Notes: generated from the sequence alone by a model not told the origin. A DNA stretch of 64,000 bases from Pseudolactococcus hodotermopsidis (GCF_011170085.1 NZ_BLLI01000002.1:24267-88266), one strand, 5' to 3'. Counted from the first letter of the stretch, positions 37,321-50,890 are shown. Translations and numbers: made by a program.

Positions 37321-40300
37321 CTTTTTTCTCAATCTTTTCATCTCGAATTTGACTCAACCGTTCAGTAAAAGCCATTATTTCAGAAAAACAAGTTGCCTCT
37401 GAGACACGTCGACAATCAAAGCGAATCATCATCACGCCACGTTCCTCGCCTATTTTTGCCTTCAAACTTGTTTTTGACAAAGCATCAAAATAATCCTGTG
37501 GCATAAAGGCGTTGACAGCAGCTTTACTCATCGTGTAAACGATGTTTACAGGCGTTTTGTCAATCTTGTCAACCAAACTATTATCAGCAAAATGTTTCAG
37601 CAAGCCAATTTCTAGCAAATAAGCAACCGTGTCAGGATATTCACCAAAGCGATCAATCAATTCATCTTGTAAATCTTGATAGTAAACACGACTTTCAATT
37701 TCACGAATGCGTTTGTAAATTTCGATTTTCTGGCGTTGGTCAGAAATGTAGTCAGATGGCAGAAAAGCATCAATTCCCAAATTAATCTCTGTATTTGATT
37801 GCTTGATTTTCTTAGTTTTGCCAAGCCGTTGATTCACTGCCTCTTCCAATAACTGTGAATATAAATCAAAACCAATCGAGTCAATAAAACCAGACTGTTC
37901 AGCACCCAAGAGATTGCCAGCGCCACGAATTGACAAATCTCGCATGGCGATCTTAAAGCCTGACCCTAATTCTGTAAAGCCTTTAATCGCCTCCAACCGC
38001 TTTTCTGATATATCAGATAGCGCTTTTTCAGGCTGATACATAAAATAAGCATAAGCGACACGATTAGAGCGCCCAACACGACCACGAAGTTGATAGAGCT
38101 GAGATAAACCCATGCGATCGGCATTCTCGACAAACAAAGTATTGGCGTTTGGAATATCAACACCAGTTTCAATAATTGTTGTCGAGACTAGGACATCATA
38201 CTCTCCATTAATAAAATCGAGCAAGGTATTTTCAAGGTAAATTTCACTCATTTGCCCGTGAATCGCAGCAACTCGTGCCTCGGGAATCATCTCGGCAATT
38301 TGCGACACTTTTTGTTCAATCGTGTCAACACGATTGTAAACGTAAAAAACTTGACCGCCACGTGACATTTCACGCAAAACAGCATCGCGGAGGACACCGT
38401 AATTAGTTTCCATGACATAAGTTTGCACAGGATAACGATCAGTTGGCGGTGTTTCAATAACGGATAAATCACGAATCCCCATCATTGACATGTGTAAAGT
38501 CCGCGGAATCGGTGTCGCAGTCAAAGTCAAGACATCCACTTGCGTTTTCAACTCTTTCAAACGTTCTTTGTGTTTGACACCAAATCGCTGTTCTTCATCA
38601 ATAATCATCAACCCAAGGTCGAAAAAGGCGACATCTTTTGATAGCAACCGATGTGTGCCAATGATCAAATCAATGCGGTCTTTTTTGAGTTTATCTAAAA
38701 TATCAGTCTGCTCTTTTTTGGTCTGAAAACGTGACATAACGGCAATATTAACGCCAAAATCGTTGAAACGTTCAAGAAAATTGTTATAATGTTGCTCAGC
38801 TAAAACAGTCGTTGGTACCAAAATAGCGACTTGTTTATGGTCGTTAATCGCCTTGAAAGCCGCACGCATAGCCACTTCCGTTTTCCCGAAACCAACATCA
38901 CCGACAAGCAGCCGATCCATTGGGCGCTCACGTTCCATATCTTTCTTGATTTCTTTGACAGAACGCAGTTGATCGGCTGTTTCCATATAGGCAAAAGCCT
39001 CATCAAATTCATGTTGATTGTCATCATCATGTGAAAAAGCATAACCTTTTTGACTTTCCCTTTTGGCATAAAGTTTGATTAAATCTTCGGAAATATCTTC
39101 GATTTGTTTGCTAACATTGGCAACAGTTCGTCGCCAGCGCCCGTCGTTAAGTTTATTGACTTTTGGCGGCTTACCTTCCCCAGCGGTGTATTTGGTTAGG
39201 CGATTAACTTGATCAACAGGAATTGAAATTGTATCATTATTTTGATATTGAATTGTCAGATAATCTCGGTGCATACCAGCGATTTCAATCGTTTCAAGTC
39301 CGAGATATTTCCCGATGCCATGTGTTTGATGCACAACATAGTCGCCCACTTCTAGCTCATTATAGTCTTTTAAACGCTCCGCATTGGTAATATTTAGCCG
39401 TTTTGTTCGCCGTTTTTTCGTTTTACCAAAAATTTCATTTTCGGTGATAATTGCAATCTTTTCATCAAGCAAATTAAAGCCATTGTTCAGATTAAGCGTA
39501 ACGATGTTTAGGGTATTAGCCTGTATGTTGTCTAATGTTGAGTGTGTAAACGTCGTGTCAATGTCTTGTAAAGCAGTTGTCAACTTAGTTTGTTTATTTT
39601 TGGAAACAGCAAGGACAATGGTGTACTCTATTTTGAGCAGATGAACCAATTCTGTTTCAAGTAAAGGCATCTGACCAAAGAATCCTTGCATTGAATGCTG
39701 ATTAAAATGATGTAAAGTATCAAATTTGAGATTACCTAATCCTTTCTGGAAATTGGAGAAAAAAGTAGCAGGCTTGTAATTTCGGAGTTCATGACCAGTA
39801 TCAGCTAGATAAGTCATTCCGTCAACAGAACGATTGAGCAATTTTTCTGATAAAGTAAATTCCGCCGTTTCTTGTGTCATGCGATGATTCATCTCATTGA
39901 TTTTTTGAAAATCATCAATGAAAAGCGGACAATTTTGAGGTAAATAATCTAGTAACGTCCATTGTTTATCATAGAAAAATTCACTAAATTTGCGCAAATC
40001 AGCATGATAACTCTGATTGTTAGCAGCCGCAATAATTTCAGCAAAATAAGAGGTTTGTTTCTCATCTAAATCACTTAGATTTGATAAAAATTGTGCGCCA
40101 CGATTGAAATCATCAGCTGTTAAAATAAAGTCAGAAGACGGTGTTATCTTAATTGTGTCAATCTGTTGTAAAGAAAGTTGACTGTCAACATCAAAGTGTC
40201 GAATGCCGTCAATTTCGTCACCAAAAAACTCAATTCTGACAGGATTTTTGGCATCAAGTGGATAAATATCTAAAATATCACCACGTTTAGAAAATTCTCC

Positions 40301-40810
40301 AGGACTCATGACACGCTGTGTTTTTTCAAAACCAATTGTTGACAGTTGCTTGACAAGCGTGTCAACGTCAAATTCATCACCTATCGAAAAACTCAAATTG
40401 AATTGCTTGAAGTCATCAGGATTAGGCAAAAAATTGCGTAAAGCAAAAATCGGGATGATCAGAAAACCAACCGCATTTTCATCCTGTAAAAAAGAAAGCG
40501 CCTCTAAGCGATAAGCCAATCGCTCTTTACTCGCAATAGCAAATTCAGCAAAGACATTATCGTCAGAAAAATACTGAAAAACCTTGTTTTCGCTCACAAA
40601 TTCTGACAAATCACTGTAAAGTTCGCTGGCATGATATTGATTGTCAGTGATAATCACGTATTTGTCTGGATTATTTTCATAGGCAGTCGCCATGACTAAG
40701 GCTTTGATACTCCCTTGTAAGCCAGTTAAAAGGGTTCGTGAGCGTTTATTGAGGTCGCGTTGCCAAGTGTTAAGCGCAATATTTTTATCTAGTAAGTCTA
40801 TTAATTTCAT
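37301..40810 (-). CDS. mfd: Transcription-repair coupling factor
   Basis: A 1169-residue translocase that removes stalled RNA polymerase and recruits UvrA. It has the UvrB-like N-terminal domains, the RNA-polymerase-interacting CarD-like domain (LEVGDYVVHQTHGIGKYLGL, near 495), the RecG-type motor with Walker A LVGDVGFGKTEVAMRAA and DEEQ (LMIIDEEQRFGVKHKE), TRG and D7 domains. Its ATG overlaps the pth stop by 4 bp. Confidence 0.96.
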   Translation of the reverse strand: MKLIDLLDKNIALNTWQRDLNKRSRTLLTGLQGSIKALVMATAYENNPDKYVIITDNQYHASELYSDLSEFVSENKVFQYFSDDNVFAEFAIASKERLAYRLEALSFLQDENAVGFLIIPIFALRNFLPNPDDFKQFNLSFSIGDEFDVDTLVKQLSTIGFEKTQRVMSPGEFSKRGDILDIYPLDAKNPVRIEFFGDEIDGIRHFDVDSQLSLQQIDTIKITPSSDFILTADDFNRGAQFLSNLSDLDEKQTSYFAEIIAAANNQSYHADLRKFSEFFYDKQWTLLDYLPQNCPLFIDDFQKINEMNHRMTQETAEFTLSEKLLNRSVDGMTYLADTGHELRNYKPATFFSNFQKGLGNLKFDTLHHFNQHSMQGFFGQMPLLETELVHLLKIEYTIVLAVSKNKQTKLTTALQDIDTTFTHSTLDNIQANTLNIVTLNLNNGFNLLDEKIAIITENEIFGKTKKRRTKRLNITNAERLKDYNELEVGDYVVHQTHGIGKYLGLETIEIAGMHRDYLTIQYQNNDTISIPVDQVNRLTKYTAGEGKPPKVNKLNDGRWRRTVANVSKQIEDISEDLIKLYAKRESQKGYAFSHDDDNQHEFDEAFAYMETADQLRSVKEIKKDMERERPMDRLLVGDVGFGKTEVAMRAAFKAINDHKQVAILVPTTVLAEQHYNNFLERFNDFGVNIAVMSRFQTKKEQTDILDKLKKDRIDLIIGTHRLLSKDVAFFDLGLMIIDEEQRFGVKHKERLKELKTQVDVLTLTATPIPRTLHMSMMGIRDLSVIETPPTDRYPVQTYVMETNYGVLRDAVLREMSRGGQVFYVYNRVDTIEQKVSQIAEMIPEARVAAIHGQMSEIYLENTLLDFINGEYDVLVSTTIIETGVDIPNANTLFVENADRMGLSQLYQLRGRVGRSNRVAYAYFMYQPEKALSDISEKRLEAIKGFTELGSGFKIAMRDLSIRGAGNLLGAEQSGFIDSIGFDLYSQLLEEAVNQRLGKTKKIKQSNTEINLGIDAFLPSDYISDQRQKIEIYKRIREIESRVYYQDLQDELIDRFGEYPDTVAYLLEIGLLKHFADNSLVDKIDKTPVNIVYTMSKAAVNAFMPQDYFDALSKTSLKAKIGEERGVMMIRFDCRRVSEATCFSEIMAFTERLSQIRDEKIEKKDENKSD

Positions 40811-41376
40811 CCGTTAAATTGATTTCCTGTTTTGTTAAAATCATCTGTTTCGATAAAATAAGCCAGAGCATCGGCAGCACGTAAAATACCAATCTCAGCC
40901 AATTCTGAGTCTGCCTTGTCAAAGCGCGCAAGGACATGATTGATGACTGACATGCCGTGTTTGGGTCGACCAATCCCAACTTTAAGGCGTTTAAAGTCTT
41001 GCGTGCCAAGATGTGAAAATAACGATTTCATGCCATTATGCCCACCAGCTGACCCTTTTTCACGCAGTCTGAGTTTCCCAACTGCCATATCAAGGTCATC
41101 ATAAACGACTGTCAAATTTTCCGTATCTAAGCCATTATAAGCCAGCAATGGCTTGACTGATTTACCAGATTCATTCATAAAAGTCACAGGTTTGACAAGC
41201 AAGATTTTTTCACCGTTTATAAAAGTACTTGCTGTATCAGCAATAAAAGTTTTATCACGAGAAAAACTGATACCAAGCTTGTCTGCCATAACATCTAATA
41301 CCTCAAAACCAATATTATGCTTGGTATGGGCATACTTCTCCCCTGGATTACCAAGTCCTACAATCATTTTTGTCAT
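40807..41376 (-). CDS. pth: Peptidyl-tRNA hydrolase
   Basis: A 189-residue enzyme that frees tRNA from dropped-off peptidyl-tRNA. The start at 41376 fits the family (MTKMIVGLGNPGEKYAHTKHNIGFEVLD; catalytic H20) and has GGGAG before it. FMNESGKSV, the DDLDMAVGKLRLREKGSAGGHNG segment (here cited by its ends) and GIGRP are present. It is upstream of mfd with a 4-bp overlap. Its leader carries an array of 11-bp repeats (41378-41437). Confidence 0.95.
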   Translation of the reverse strand: MTKMIVGLGNPGEKYAHTKHNIGFEVLDVMADKLGISFSRDKTFIADTASTFINGEKILLVKPVTFMNESGKSVKPLLAYNGLDTENLTVVYDDLDMAVGKLRLREKGSAGGHNGMKSLFSHLGTQDFKRLKVGIGRPKHGMSVINHVLARFDKADSELAEIGILRAADALAYFIETDDFNKTGNQFNG

Positions 41377-41377
41377 C

Positions 41378-41437
41378 TTTACACTCCCTTTACACTGCAT
41401 TTACACTAAGTTTACAGAGTTGTAAATATAGTGTAAA
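41378..41437. repeat. 11-bp iteron array and dyad in the pth leader
   Basis: TTTACACT starts at 41378, 41389 and 41400 and TTTACAGA at 41411, so four units are spaced by exactly 11 bp. Inverted units follow: TGTAAA (41421-41426) and TAGTGTAAA (41429-41437). The outer dyad TTTACACTA/TAGTGTAAA spans 41400-41437. On the pth mRNA sense it reads as repeated AGTGTAAA right up to the start codon. Confidence 0.65.
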
Positions 41438-41442
41438 CGTCA

Positions 41443-41467
41443 AAAAAGACTGAAATAAATATTTCAG
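41443..41467 (-). terminator. Terminator of ychF
   Basis: Minus strand: CTGAAATA-TT-TATTTCAG (41467-41450), then TCTTTTTT. Confidence 0.75.
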
Positions 41468-41480
41468 CTTTTTAATTTTA

Positions 41481-42596
41481 TTAAACGTTGAACCTAAATT
41501 CCATAATATCGCCATCTTGCACGACATATTCTTTGCCTTCCTCGCGCAAACGTCCCGCTTCTTTGACTGCTTTTTCAGAGCCATATTGAATCAAGTCATC
41601 ATAAGACATGGTGACAGCACGGATAAAGCCTTTTTCAAAGTCAGAATGAATAATGCCCGCAGCCGCTGGTGCTTTGATACCGCGTTTAAAAGTCCAAGCG
41701 CGTACTTCTTTTTCACCTGCTGTAAAGTAAGTGCCTAGTCCAAGCAAATGATACGCTGTCTGTGTCAACTTGTCAACGCCCGATTCACACAAACCAATCG
41801 CTTCAAGAAACTCTGCTTTCTCGTCATCTTCTAGTTCAGCGATTTCTTCTTCCACCCGTGCCGAAATCACAACCGTGTCAGCGTTTTCCGTTGCTGCAAA
41901 ATCACGGATTTGTTTAACATAGTCAATCATATCAGGAGCACCAACTTCATCTTCTGAAACATTTGCCACATATAAAACGGGTTTAGTTGTCAGCAAAAAC
42001 AAAGACTTGACGACTTTTAGCTCGTCATCTTCAAAATTAATCGTCCGTGCCGATTTACCTTCTTCAAGCACAGGCTTGATTTTTTCTAAAACCTTAAACT
42101 CTAAGACGGCATCTTTATCTTTTTGTGTTCGTGCAATCTTTTCAACCCGCGTATAGCGTTTATTGACCGATTCCAAATCAGCCAAAATTAACTCCAAGTT
42201 AATCGTATCAATGTCTGCTAACGGATCAACGAAATCACTCTCACGACCTTGTTCACGCATGACATTTTCATCGTCAAATGCTCGAACAACGTGAATAATC
42301 GCATCAACTTCACGAATATTGGCGAGAAATTTGTTGCCAAGCCCCTCGCCTTTTGAAGCGCCTTTGACAATGCCAGCAATGTCCGTAAATTCAAAAGTTG
42401 TTGGCACCGTTTTTTTAGGTTTGATGAGTTCTGTGATTTTTGTCAACCGTTCGTCTGGCACCTCAACTGTGCCGACATTTGGGTCAATCGTCGCAAATGG
42501 ATAGTTTGCCGCTTCTGCGCCTGCCTGTGTTATCGCATTGAAAAGAGTTGATTTTCCTACGTTTGGTAATCCGACAATTCCTGCTGTTAAAGCCAT
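41481..42596 (-). CDS. ychF: Ribosome-binding ATPase YchF
   Basis: A 371-residue Obg-family protein: G1 [15 protein letters not shown]2/G3 region [21 protein letters not shown], a helical insert and the TGS domain at the C-terminus ([22 protein letters not shown]...[13 protein letters not shown]). YchF prefers ATP and binds ribosomes; it acts in stress responses. It is encoded just upstream of pth, as is common in Firmicutes. Confidence 0.95.
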   Translation of the reverse strand: MALTAGIVGLPNVGKSTLFNAITQAGAEAANYPFATIDPNVGTVEVPDERLTKITELIKPKKTVPTTFEFTDIAGIVKGASKGEGLGNKFLANIREVDAIIHVVRAFDDENVMREQGRESDFVDPLADIDTINLELILADLESVNKRYTRVEKIARTQKDKDAVLEFKVLEKIKPVLEEGKSARTINFEDDELKVVKSLFLLTTKPVLYVANVSEDEVGAPDMIDYVKQIRDFAATENADTVVISARVEEEIAELEDDEKAEFLEAIGLCESGVDKLTQTAYHLLGLGTYFTAGEKEVRAWTFKRGIKAPAAAGIIHSDFEKGFIRAVTMSYDDLIQYGSEKAVKEAGRLREEGKEYVVQDGDIMEFRFNV

Positions 42597-42642
42597 AATT
42601 TAAGATATTGAGTTGATTTTATATCACCTCAAATCTCCTTTC

Positions 42643-42837
42643 TTAATCTAATCTATTTTTCATTTTTTTGTTAAAATCATTGCGTGTCATCATGACCAAA
42701 TGCTCACAATTTGTGCAAAGAATCTTGATGTCAGCGCCCATACGTACAATTTCCCAACGATTGGCCTTTTTACCTGTTGCCTTAACCACACAAGCGTGTG
42801 GTTTTTTCATCTCAACAAAATCACCTAAATCGTACAT
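42643..42837 (-). CDS. DUF951 family protein
   Basis: A 64-residue protein (MYDLGDFVEMKKPHACVVKATGKKANRWEIVR...) with two cysteines in ILCTNCEHLVMM, an S1/KOW-like small beta fold with a possible zinc or RNA-binding role. It is normally found next to ychF, as here. Function unknown. Confidence 0.88.
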   Translation of the reverse strand: MYDLGDFVEMKKPHACVVKATGKKANRWEIVRMGADIKILCTNCEHLVMMTRNDFNKKMKNRLD

Positions 42838-42904
42838 TTGCTACTCCTTGCTTAATTGTTTTTCACTACATTCTAGCAAATTCTGCACTAAAAAACAACC
42901 TAAC

Positions 42905-43816
42905 TTAACTGTGAGATGGTTTTCTATGACTGAGTTTGACTTGTATCACAATTCCGACAAGTAAGATGGCGAATAGCCCAACTAAACTAGGAATAATCCA
43001 AGTATCTTTACTTGTATCGGGCAAAAAATGGTAACCATTTAAAACATTTGCCTGTTTTTTTGTGAGTTCGAGTTGACCGTCAAGTTGCCAAGATTTATCA
43101 TCAGATGTTATAACATTTTTCACTGTATAATTGCCTGCCTTAAATTTTTGCTTAATAGGCACAATAATCTCAATTTTACTATTTGGCGCAATTTTATCAT
43201 AATTATGACTTGCTGATTTATTATTATCTATTTCTTCGAGCTGTGTTGTGATTTGAACGCCAAGCAACCAAGCATTGCTATCGTTTTTAAACGTCAACTT
43301 AATTGCTCGCTTTTTATCAATAGTTGTTGCTTCAGTCTTGATTAGCTTAACATTTTCTGCCACTTTATTATCATTCTTACGTACATTAATCGTAAAATCA
43401 TAGTAATACTCAGTATCTTTTTGAATAAAAAGAAGTTGATCGGTTATTTCGCCGTCAAAATCGGCTTTGAAAGCATCTTCGATAAAGTTGATGGTAACTT
43501 TTTTTGTCTCTTTTGCTGATAATTTGACCGTTTTGGGTGTCTCTAAAAATGTCAATTTATCAAAAAAGACGAGATTGCCATTGGTATCAAGACTAGGACT
43601 TGAAGACTTAACGTGAATTTCGAGTGTTTTGTCAGAGATGTTGGTTAATTCAAAAGTCAGCGCCTTTTCAGTTACATATTTAACAGAGACGGCAGAATCT
43701 GAAAATGTTTGATTCTCTGCTAAAATCGGCTTGATGGAAAAATCTAGTTCATTTGCGGCTGTTCTGACAGTGAAAAAAGTCCCTATCAGAATGATTAAGC
43801 TAAGTAGTTTTTTCAT
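42905..43816 (-). CDS. WxL-binding-type (DUF916/DUF3324-like) cell-surface protein
   Basis: A 303-residue protein with a signal peptide (MKKLLSLIILIGTFFTV), two immunoglobulin-like halves (LDFSIKPILAENQ near the start, then ENVKLIKTEATTIDKKRAIKLTFKND) and a C-terminal membrane helix with a basic tail (WIIPSLVGLFAILLVGIVIQVKLSHRK). That is the form of the proteins encoded next to WxL-domain surface proteins. No WxL protein gene is in the neighbourhood, so it is an orphan here. The gene is monocistronic. Confidence 0.75.
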   Translation of the reverse strand: MKKLLSLIILIGTFFTVRTAANELDFSIKPILAENQTFSDSAVSVKYVTEKALTFELTNISDKTLEIHVKSSSPSLDTNGNLVFFDKLTFLETPKTVKLSAKETKKVTINFIEDAFKADFDGEITDQLLFIQKDTEYYYDFTINVRKNDNKVAENVKLIKTEATTIDKKRAIKLTFKNDSNAWLLGVQITTQLEEIDNNKSASHNYDKIAPNSKIEIIVPIKQKFKAGNYTVKNVITSDDKSWQLDGQLELTKKQANVLNGYHFLPDTSKDTWIIPSLVGLFAILLVGIVIQVKLSHRKPSHS

Positions 43817-43953
43817 TATTGATTCCTTTGTTTGTCAAAATTAGAGATTTCCCCCTTATCTCCTAATTAAAGTATAGCATATATAATTTTAATCTTCAAA
43901 AATTATTTAGGTAATTTTTGAGAATTTAATATTATTTTTTCAAAACACCTTAC

Positions 43954-44059
43954 TTGACAGCGCTTTCACATTGTGTTAAGATAGAAACATAAGTTAAAGA
44001 AGTGGGTAGTTATTATTAAATTAAGCTAGACCGATAATGATAGGAGACTGTCTATTTTT
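43954..44059 (+). promoter_or_regulatory. cre-overlapped promoter, RAT and terminator upstream of the mgtC-like gene
   Basis: TTGACA (43954-43959), 17 nt, TAAGAT (43977-43982). TGACAGCGCTTTCA (43955-43968) matches 13 of 14 cre positions. A 29-nt RAT-like element covers 44004-44032 and differs from that before bglG (45660-45688) at two bases. TAGAC (44027-44031) can pair with GTCTA (44050-44054) ahead of five Ts, a short terminator that the RAT fold would prevent. So transcription should depend on a BglG/LicT antiterminator and be glucose repressed. Confidence 0.65.
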
Positions 44060-44103
44060 GCGTTTGGCTTTTTTTCTGCTTCAAAACTAGAAAGGAGGTG
44101 CGC

Positions 44104-44799
44104 TTGGAGACACAAGAAGTTATTTTTAGGTTAGTGATTGCGATACTACTCTCGGGTTTTATTGGCTTTGATCGCGAGTACAAAAATAGACCTGCGGGGA
44201 TTCGGACTTACATTTTGGTTTGCGTGGGGGCGACGATTATTGCGATGACACAGACACAATTAAATCTAAATACGATTGCCTTTGCACAGGCACATCCTGA
44301 TTTGATTGGTATTTTACAGGCAGATGCGTCGCGTTTGACGGCACAAGTTGTGAGCGGTATCGGATTTTTGGGTGCTGGGACAATTATTGTGACGAAAGAT
44401 AAGTCAATTCTTGGTTTGACAACGGCTGCCTCGCTTTGGGCGGTTGCGGGCGTTGGTATTGCGATTGGTATGGGTTTTTATCTGATTAGTATTATTGGTA
44501 CGATGACGATTCTTGCTGTTTTGACTTTTTTGAAAAAGTTAATTAAGATTCCGACTTTGAAAAAAATCGAGTTGCGGTTTGTTCATAAGCAAGAAACCAA
44601 AACCTATATTGCCAATTATTTTGAGGCGCAAAAGATTAAGATAGAAGACGTCGCTTTTAAGGTCGATATTCACAATAATCGGCGCATTTACACGAATTTG
44701 TATCAGATTGAACTCCCGATGGGGCTGTCCTATTCAGATATTGTCGAAGATTTTTCTTATCATGATAATATGGTAAGAGTTCGCTTATTAGAAGTATAG
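44104..44799 (+). CDS. MgtC/SapB family membrane protein
   Basis: About 231 residues with five N-terminal membrane helices (VIFRLVIAILLSGFIGFDRE, then about 35-55, 85-105, 110-140) with the MgtC signature R-PAGIRTYILVCVGAT and GIGFLGAGTIIV, followed by a cytoplasmic ACT-like C-terminal domain. The TTG at 44104 is preferred: AAAGGAGG ends 5 nt before it, whereas the GTG at 44098 is part of the SD itself. MgtC-type proteins are linked to magnesium or membrane-potential homeostasis. Its leader carries a BglG-type RAT, which is odd for this family. Confidence 0.85.
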   Translation: METQEVIFRLVIAILLSGFIGFDREYKNRPAGIRTYILVCVGATIIAMTQTQLNLNTIAFAQAHPDLIGILQADASRLTAQVVSGIGFLGAGTIIVTKDKSILGLTTAASLWAVAGVGIAIGMGFYLISIIGTMTILAVLTFLKKLIKIPTLKKIELRFVHKQETKTYIANYFEAQKIKIEDVAFKVDIHNNRRIYTNLYQIELPMGLSYSDIVEDFSYHDNMVRVRLLEV

Positions 44800-44816
44800 A
44801 AAAAGAAAGAGAAAAA

Positions 44817-45575
44817 ATGAAAACATTAGTAAATTTTAGAGATTTAGGTGCTTATCAGACAGTTGATGGCAGAAAGATTAAACCTGCAAAACTATTGCGT
44901 TCTGGACAACCTGTCGGTTTGGCTGAGAATGACAAGGAAAAATTAGTGCAAGACTATCAATTGCGGCAAATTATTGATTTTCGCTCAAGTAGCGAGATTG
45001 CTAAAAAGCCAGTTGATAGCATGAATCAAGTCAATTATCACAATATTGACTTGATGAAAGACGTTGAAACGGGAAATTCTAGTCTTGGTGATTTGATGCG
45101 AAATGGGACGGTTGATGAGGTTGACGAGGCGATGCTGACGGTTTACGGCGAGCTTGTGATGAATGAATCGGCGCAAAAGGGCTATGCTGATTTTCTGGCA
45201 AAAATTGTCGCACAGGAAACTGGCGCGGTGCTGTTTCATTGTTTTGCAGGAAAAGATCGCACGGGTGTTGGCTCGGCGCTTGTCCTCAGCCTTTTGGGTG
45301 TGAGTTACGACGATATGATGCGCGATTATCTCTTGACAAATGTTTTGCGTCAAGCTGACAATGCTAAAATGGTTGCTGAGGCCAAGGCGGAAGGGAAAAA
45401 TGCTGAGCAACTCCGCGCGCTTGAACGTATTATGTCGGTGGATGAGATGTATATAAAAGAAACTTTTACTAAGATTCGAGATAATTTCGGCACAGTGCAA
45501 GAGTTTGCGAGTCAGGCTTTAGATTTCAATCTGAATCGGCAAAATGACTTGAAGGCGCTACTACTTCAAAAATAA
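44817..45575 (+). CDS. Tyrosine-protein phosphatase (Tyr_phosphatase_3 type)
   Basis: A 252-residue phosphatase with the CX5R loop in LFHCFAGKDRTGVGSA, and the N-terminal NFRDLGAYQTVDGRKIKPAKLLRSGQ of the family (Ptp/LipA-like). Targets may be phosphoproteins or phosphoinositides. It follows the mgtC-like gene by 17 bp with an AAAGAGAAAA SD and is probably cotranscribed with it. Confidence 0.88.
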   Translation: MKTLVNFRDLGAYQTVDGRKIKPAKLLRSGQPVGLAENDKEKLVQDYQLRQIIDFRSSSEIAKKPVDSMNQVNYHNIDLMKDVETGNSSLGDLMRNGTVDEVDEAMLTVYGELVMNESAQKGYADFLAKIVAQETGAVLFHCFAGKDRTGVGSALVLSLLGVSYDDMMRDYLLTNVLRQADNAKMVAEAKAEGKNAEQLRALERIMSVDEMYIKETFTKIRDNFGTVQEFASQALDFNLNRQNDLKALLLQK

Positions 45576-45609
45576 TTTTTCCAAGAAATTAAAATATTGA
45601 GTATATCTG

Positions 45610-45729
45610 TTGACAACGCTTTCATTTGGTGCTAAGATAGAACATGTAAAGGTAAGAACGGATAGTTATTATTAAGTTAAGCTAGACCAAAAAATGGGTA
45701 GGTTACACTATCGTTTTTGGTCTATTTTT
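45610..45729 (+). promoter_or_regulatory. cre-overlapped promoter, RAT and terminator upstream of bglG
   Basis: TTGACA (45610-45615), 17 nt, TAAGAT (45633-45638). TGACAACGCTTTCA (45611-45624) matches 13 of 14 cre positions. The RAT covers 45660-45688 (29 nt, GGATAGTTATTATTAAG then TTAAGCTAGACC). Its 3' end is also the 5' arm of the terminator: TAGACCAAAAA pairs with TTTTTGGTCTA (to 45724), followed by five Ts. This is the classic antiterminator arrangement. Confidence 0.85.
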
Positions 45730-45759
45730 ATCCTTATATAACATGGAAACGGGAAAGTA

Positions 45760-46596
45760 ATGGAAATTAAGAAAATTCTCAATAATAATGTTGTGATTAC
45801 GCAGAAAGGCAATTCTGAAGTTGTCGCAATGGGTCGTGGTATTGCCTTTGGCAAAAAAATTGGCGACAATTTATCAGCTGAGAAAATCGAGAAACTTTAC
45901 GAATTGGCGGGAAATGAATCAAGTCGTGTGACTGATTTATTGTCAGAAATTCCAGATGAAATTCTTGAAATTTCTGATGACATTGCAACACTTGCTAAGG
46001 AAACGATTAAAGGTAAAATTAATGACTCGCTATTTCTAACGCTTGCTGACCATATCAATGGTGTCCTTGTACGTGTCAAGGAAAATGTTGCAATCAAAAA
46101 TTTTCTTTTGTGGGACATCAAACGTTTCTTTCCTGAAGAGTATGCGCTTGGCAAAAAGGCGGTTGCGGAGATTTCTGAGAAGCTCAACCTTGCCTTGAGT
46201 GATGATGAGGCGGGATTTATCGCCATGCACATTGTCAACAGTGAACTTGAAAATGAGAGTTCATCGGCTGCGAGCGAGTTGACCATGTTGATTGAAGAAA
46301 TTGTAACGATTGTCAAGTACAGTTTACAAGTTTCGCTCAATGAAGATGATATTTATTTTCAACGTTTTATGACACATATCAAGTTTTTTGCGGAACGTGT
46401 CTTGTCGTCAACGACTGAAAATTGTAGCAAAGATGAAGATTCATTGTTTGATATGGTTGTTCAAAAATACCCTGAAGCTTATGAAACAACTAAAAAAATC
46501 ACAGGATTTTTGCTCAAAAATCGCAATTACAAAGTTTCTCATGATGAGCAGATGTATATTACCATTCATCTAGCTCGAATTATTGAGAAAGACTAA
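45760..46596 (+). CDS. licT: BglG/LicT family transcriptional antiterminator
   Basis: A 278-residue protein: RNA-binding CAT domain at residues 1-55 (KKILNNNVVITQKGNSEVVAMGRGIAFGKK), PRD1 (about 65-170, with H in LADHINGVLVR and FIAMHIVNSELE) and PRD2 (175-278, with FMTHIKFFAERV and MYITIHLARIIEKD). In the family, PTS phosphorylation of PRD histidines sets RAT binding. It precedes two beta-glucoside IIBCA genes with RATs in their leaders and has a RAT in its own. The symbol follows function, not a checked orthologue. Confidence 0.92.
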   Translation: MEIKKILNNNVVITQKGNSEVVAMGRGIAFGKKIGDNLSAEKIEKLYELAGNESSRVTDLLSEIPDEILEISDDIATLAKETIKGKINDSLFLTLADHINGVLVRVKENVAIKNFLLWDIKRFFPEEYALGKKAVAEISEKLNLALSDDEAGFIAMHIVNSELENESSSAASELTMLIEEIVTIVKYSLQVSLNEDDIYFQRFMTHIKFFAERVLSSTTENCSKDEDSLFDMVVQKYPEAYETTKKITGFLLKNRNYKVSHDEQMYITIHLARIIEKD

Positions 46597-46610
46597 TTAA
46601 GTTCACCTGA

Positions 46611-48600
<1,990 letters not shown>

Positions 48601-48696
48601 TAGGCAATGTTAATAAATTATGATTTTCAAAGCATTTAAAATGCTAACCCTATCAATTCGGGGTTTGTAAGAAATGATTTAATTAAGTTCACCTGA

Positions 48697-50681
<1,985 letters not shown>

Positions 50682-50812
50682 AAAGCGCATAAATTAGGAA
50701 AAAGGCAAGACTTTCTTGGATTTCTTGTCATCAAAAGATTTTTGTTGACAAATATTTAAGGAGTTATCTCGCCTTTTCTCATGGTCTTAAAACAGATAAA
50801 ATAAGCAGGCAG

Positions 50813-50826
50813 TCAGATAAATCTGA
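50813..50826 (+). other. Hairpin between PTS and histidine-phosphatase genes
   Basis: TCAGAT-AA-ATCTGA, a perfect dyad inside a wider GCAG/CTGC pairing, followed after about 20 nt by a T-run (GGACAATTTTTTG). It may be an attenuator or terminator for the PTS transcript; 50700-50772 also has a long GAAAAAGGC/GCCTTTTC dyad. Confidence 0.35.
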
Positions 50827-50890
50827 TCAGGTGAAACTGCGGACAATTTTTTGTGAAAAGTAAGACCGACATTTTAGGAGAAAATAACGA

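Noticed and set aside
44098..44103. GTG start for the MgtC-like gene
   Set aside because: The GTG is fused to the SD AAAGGAGG; the TTG two codons later has proper spacing.
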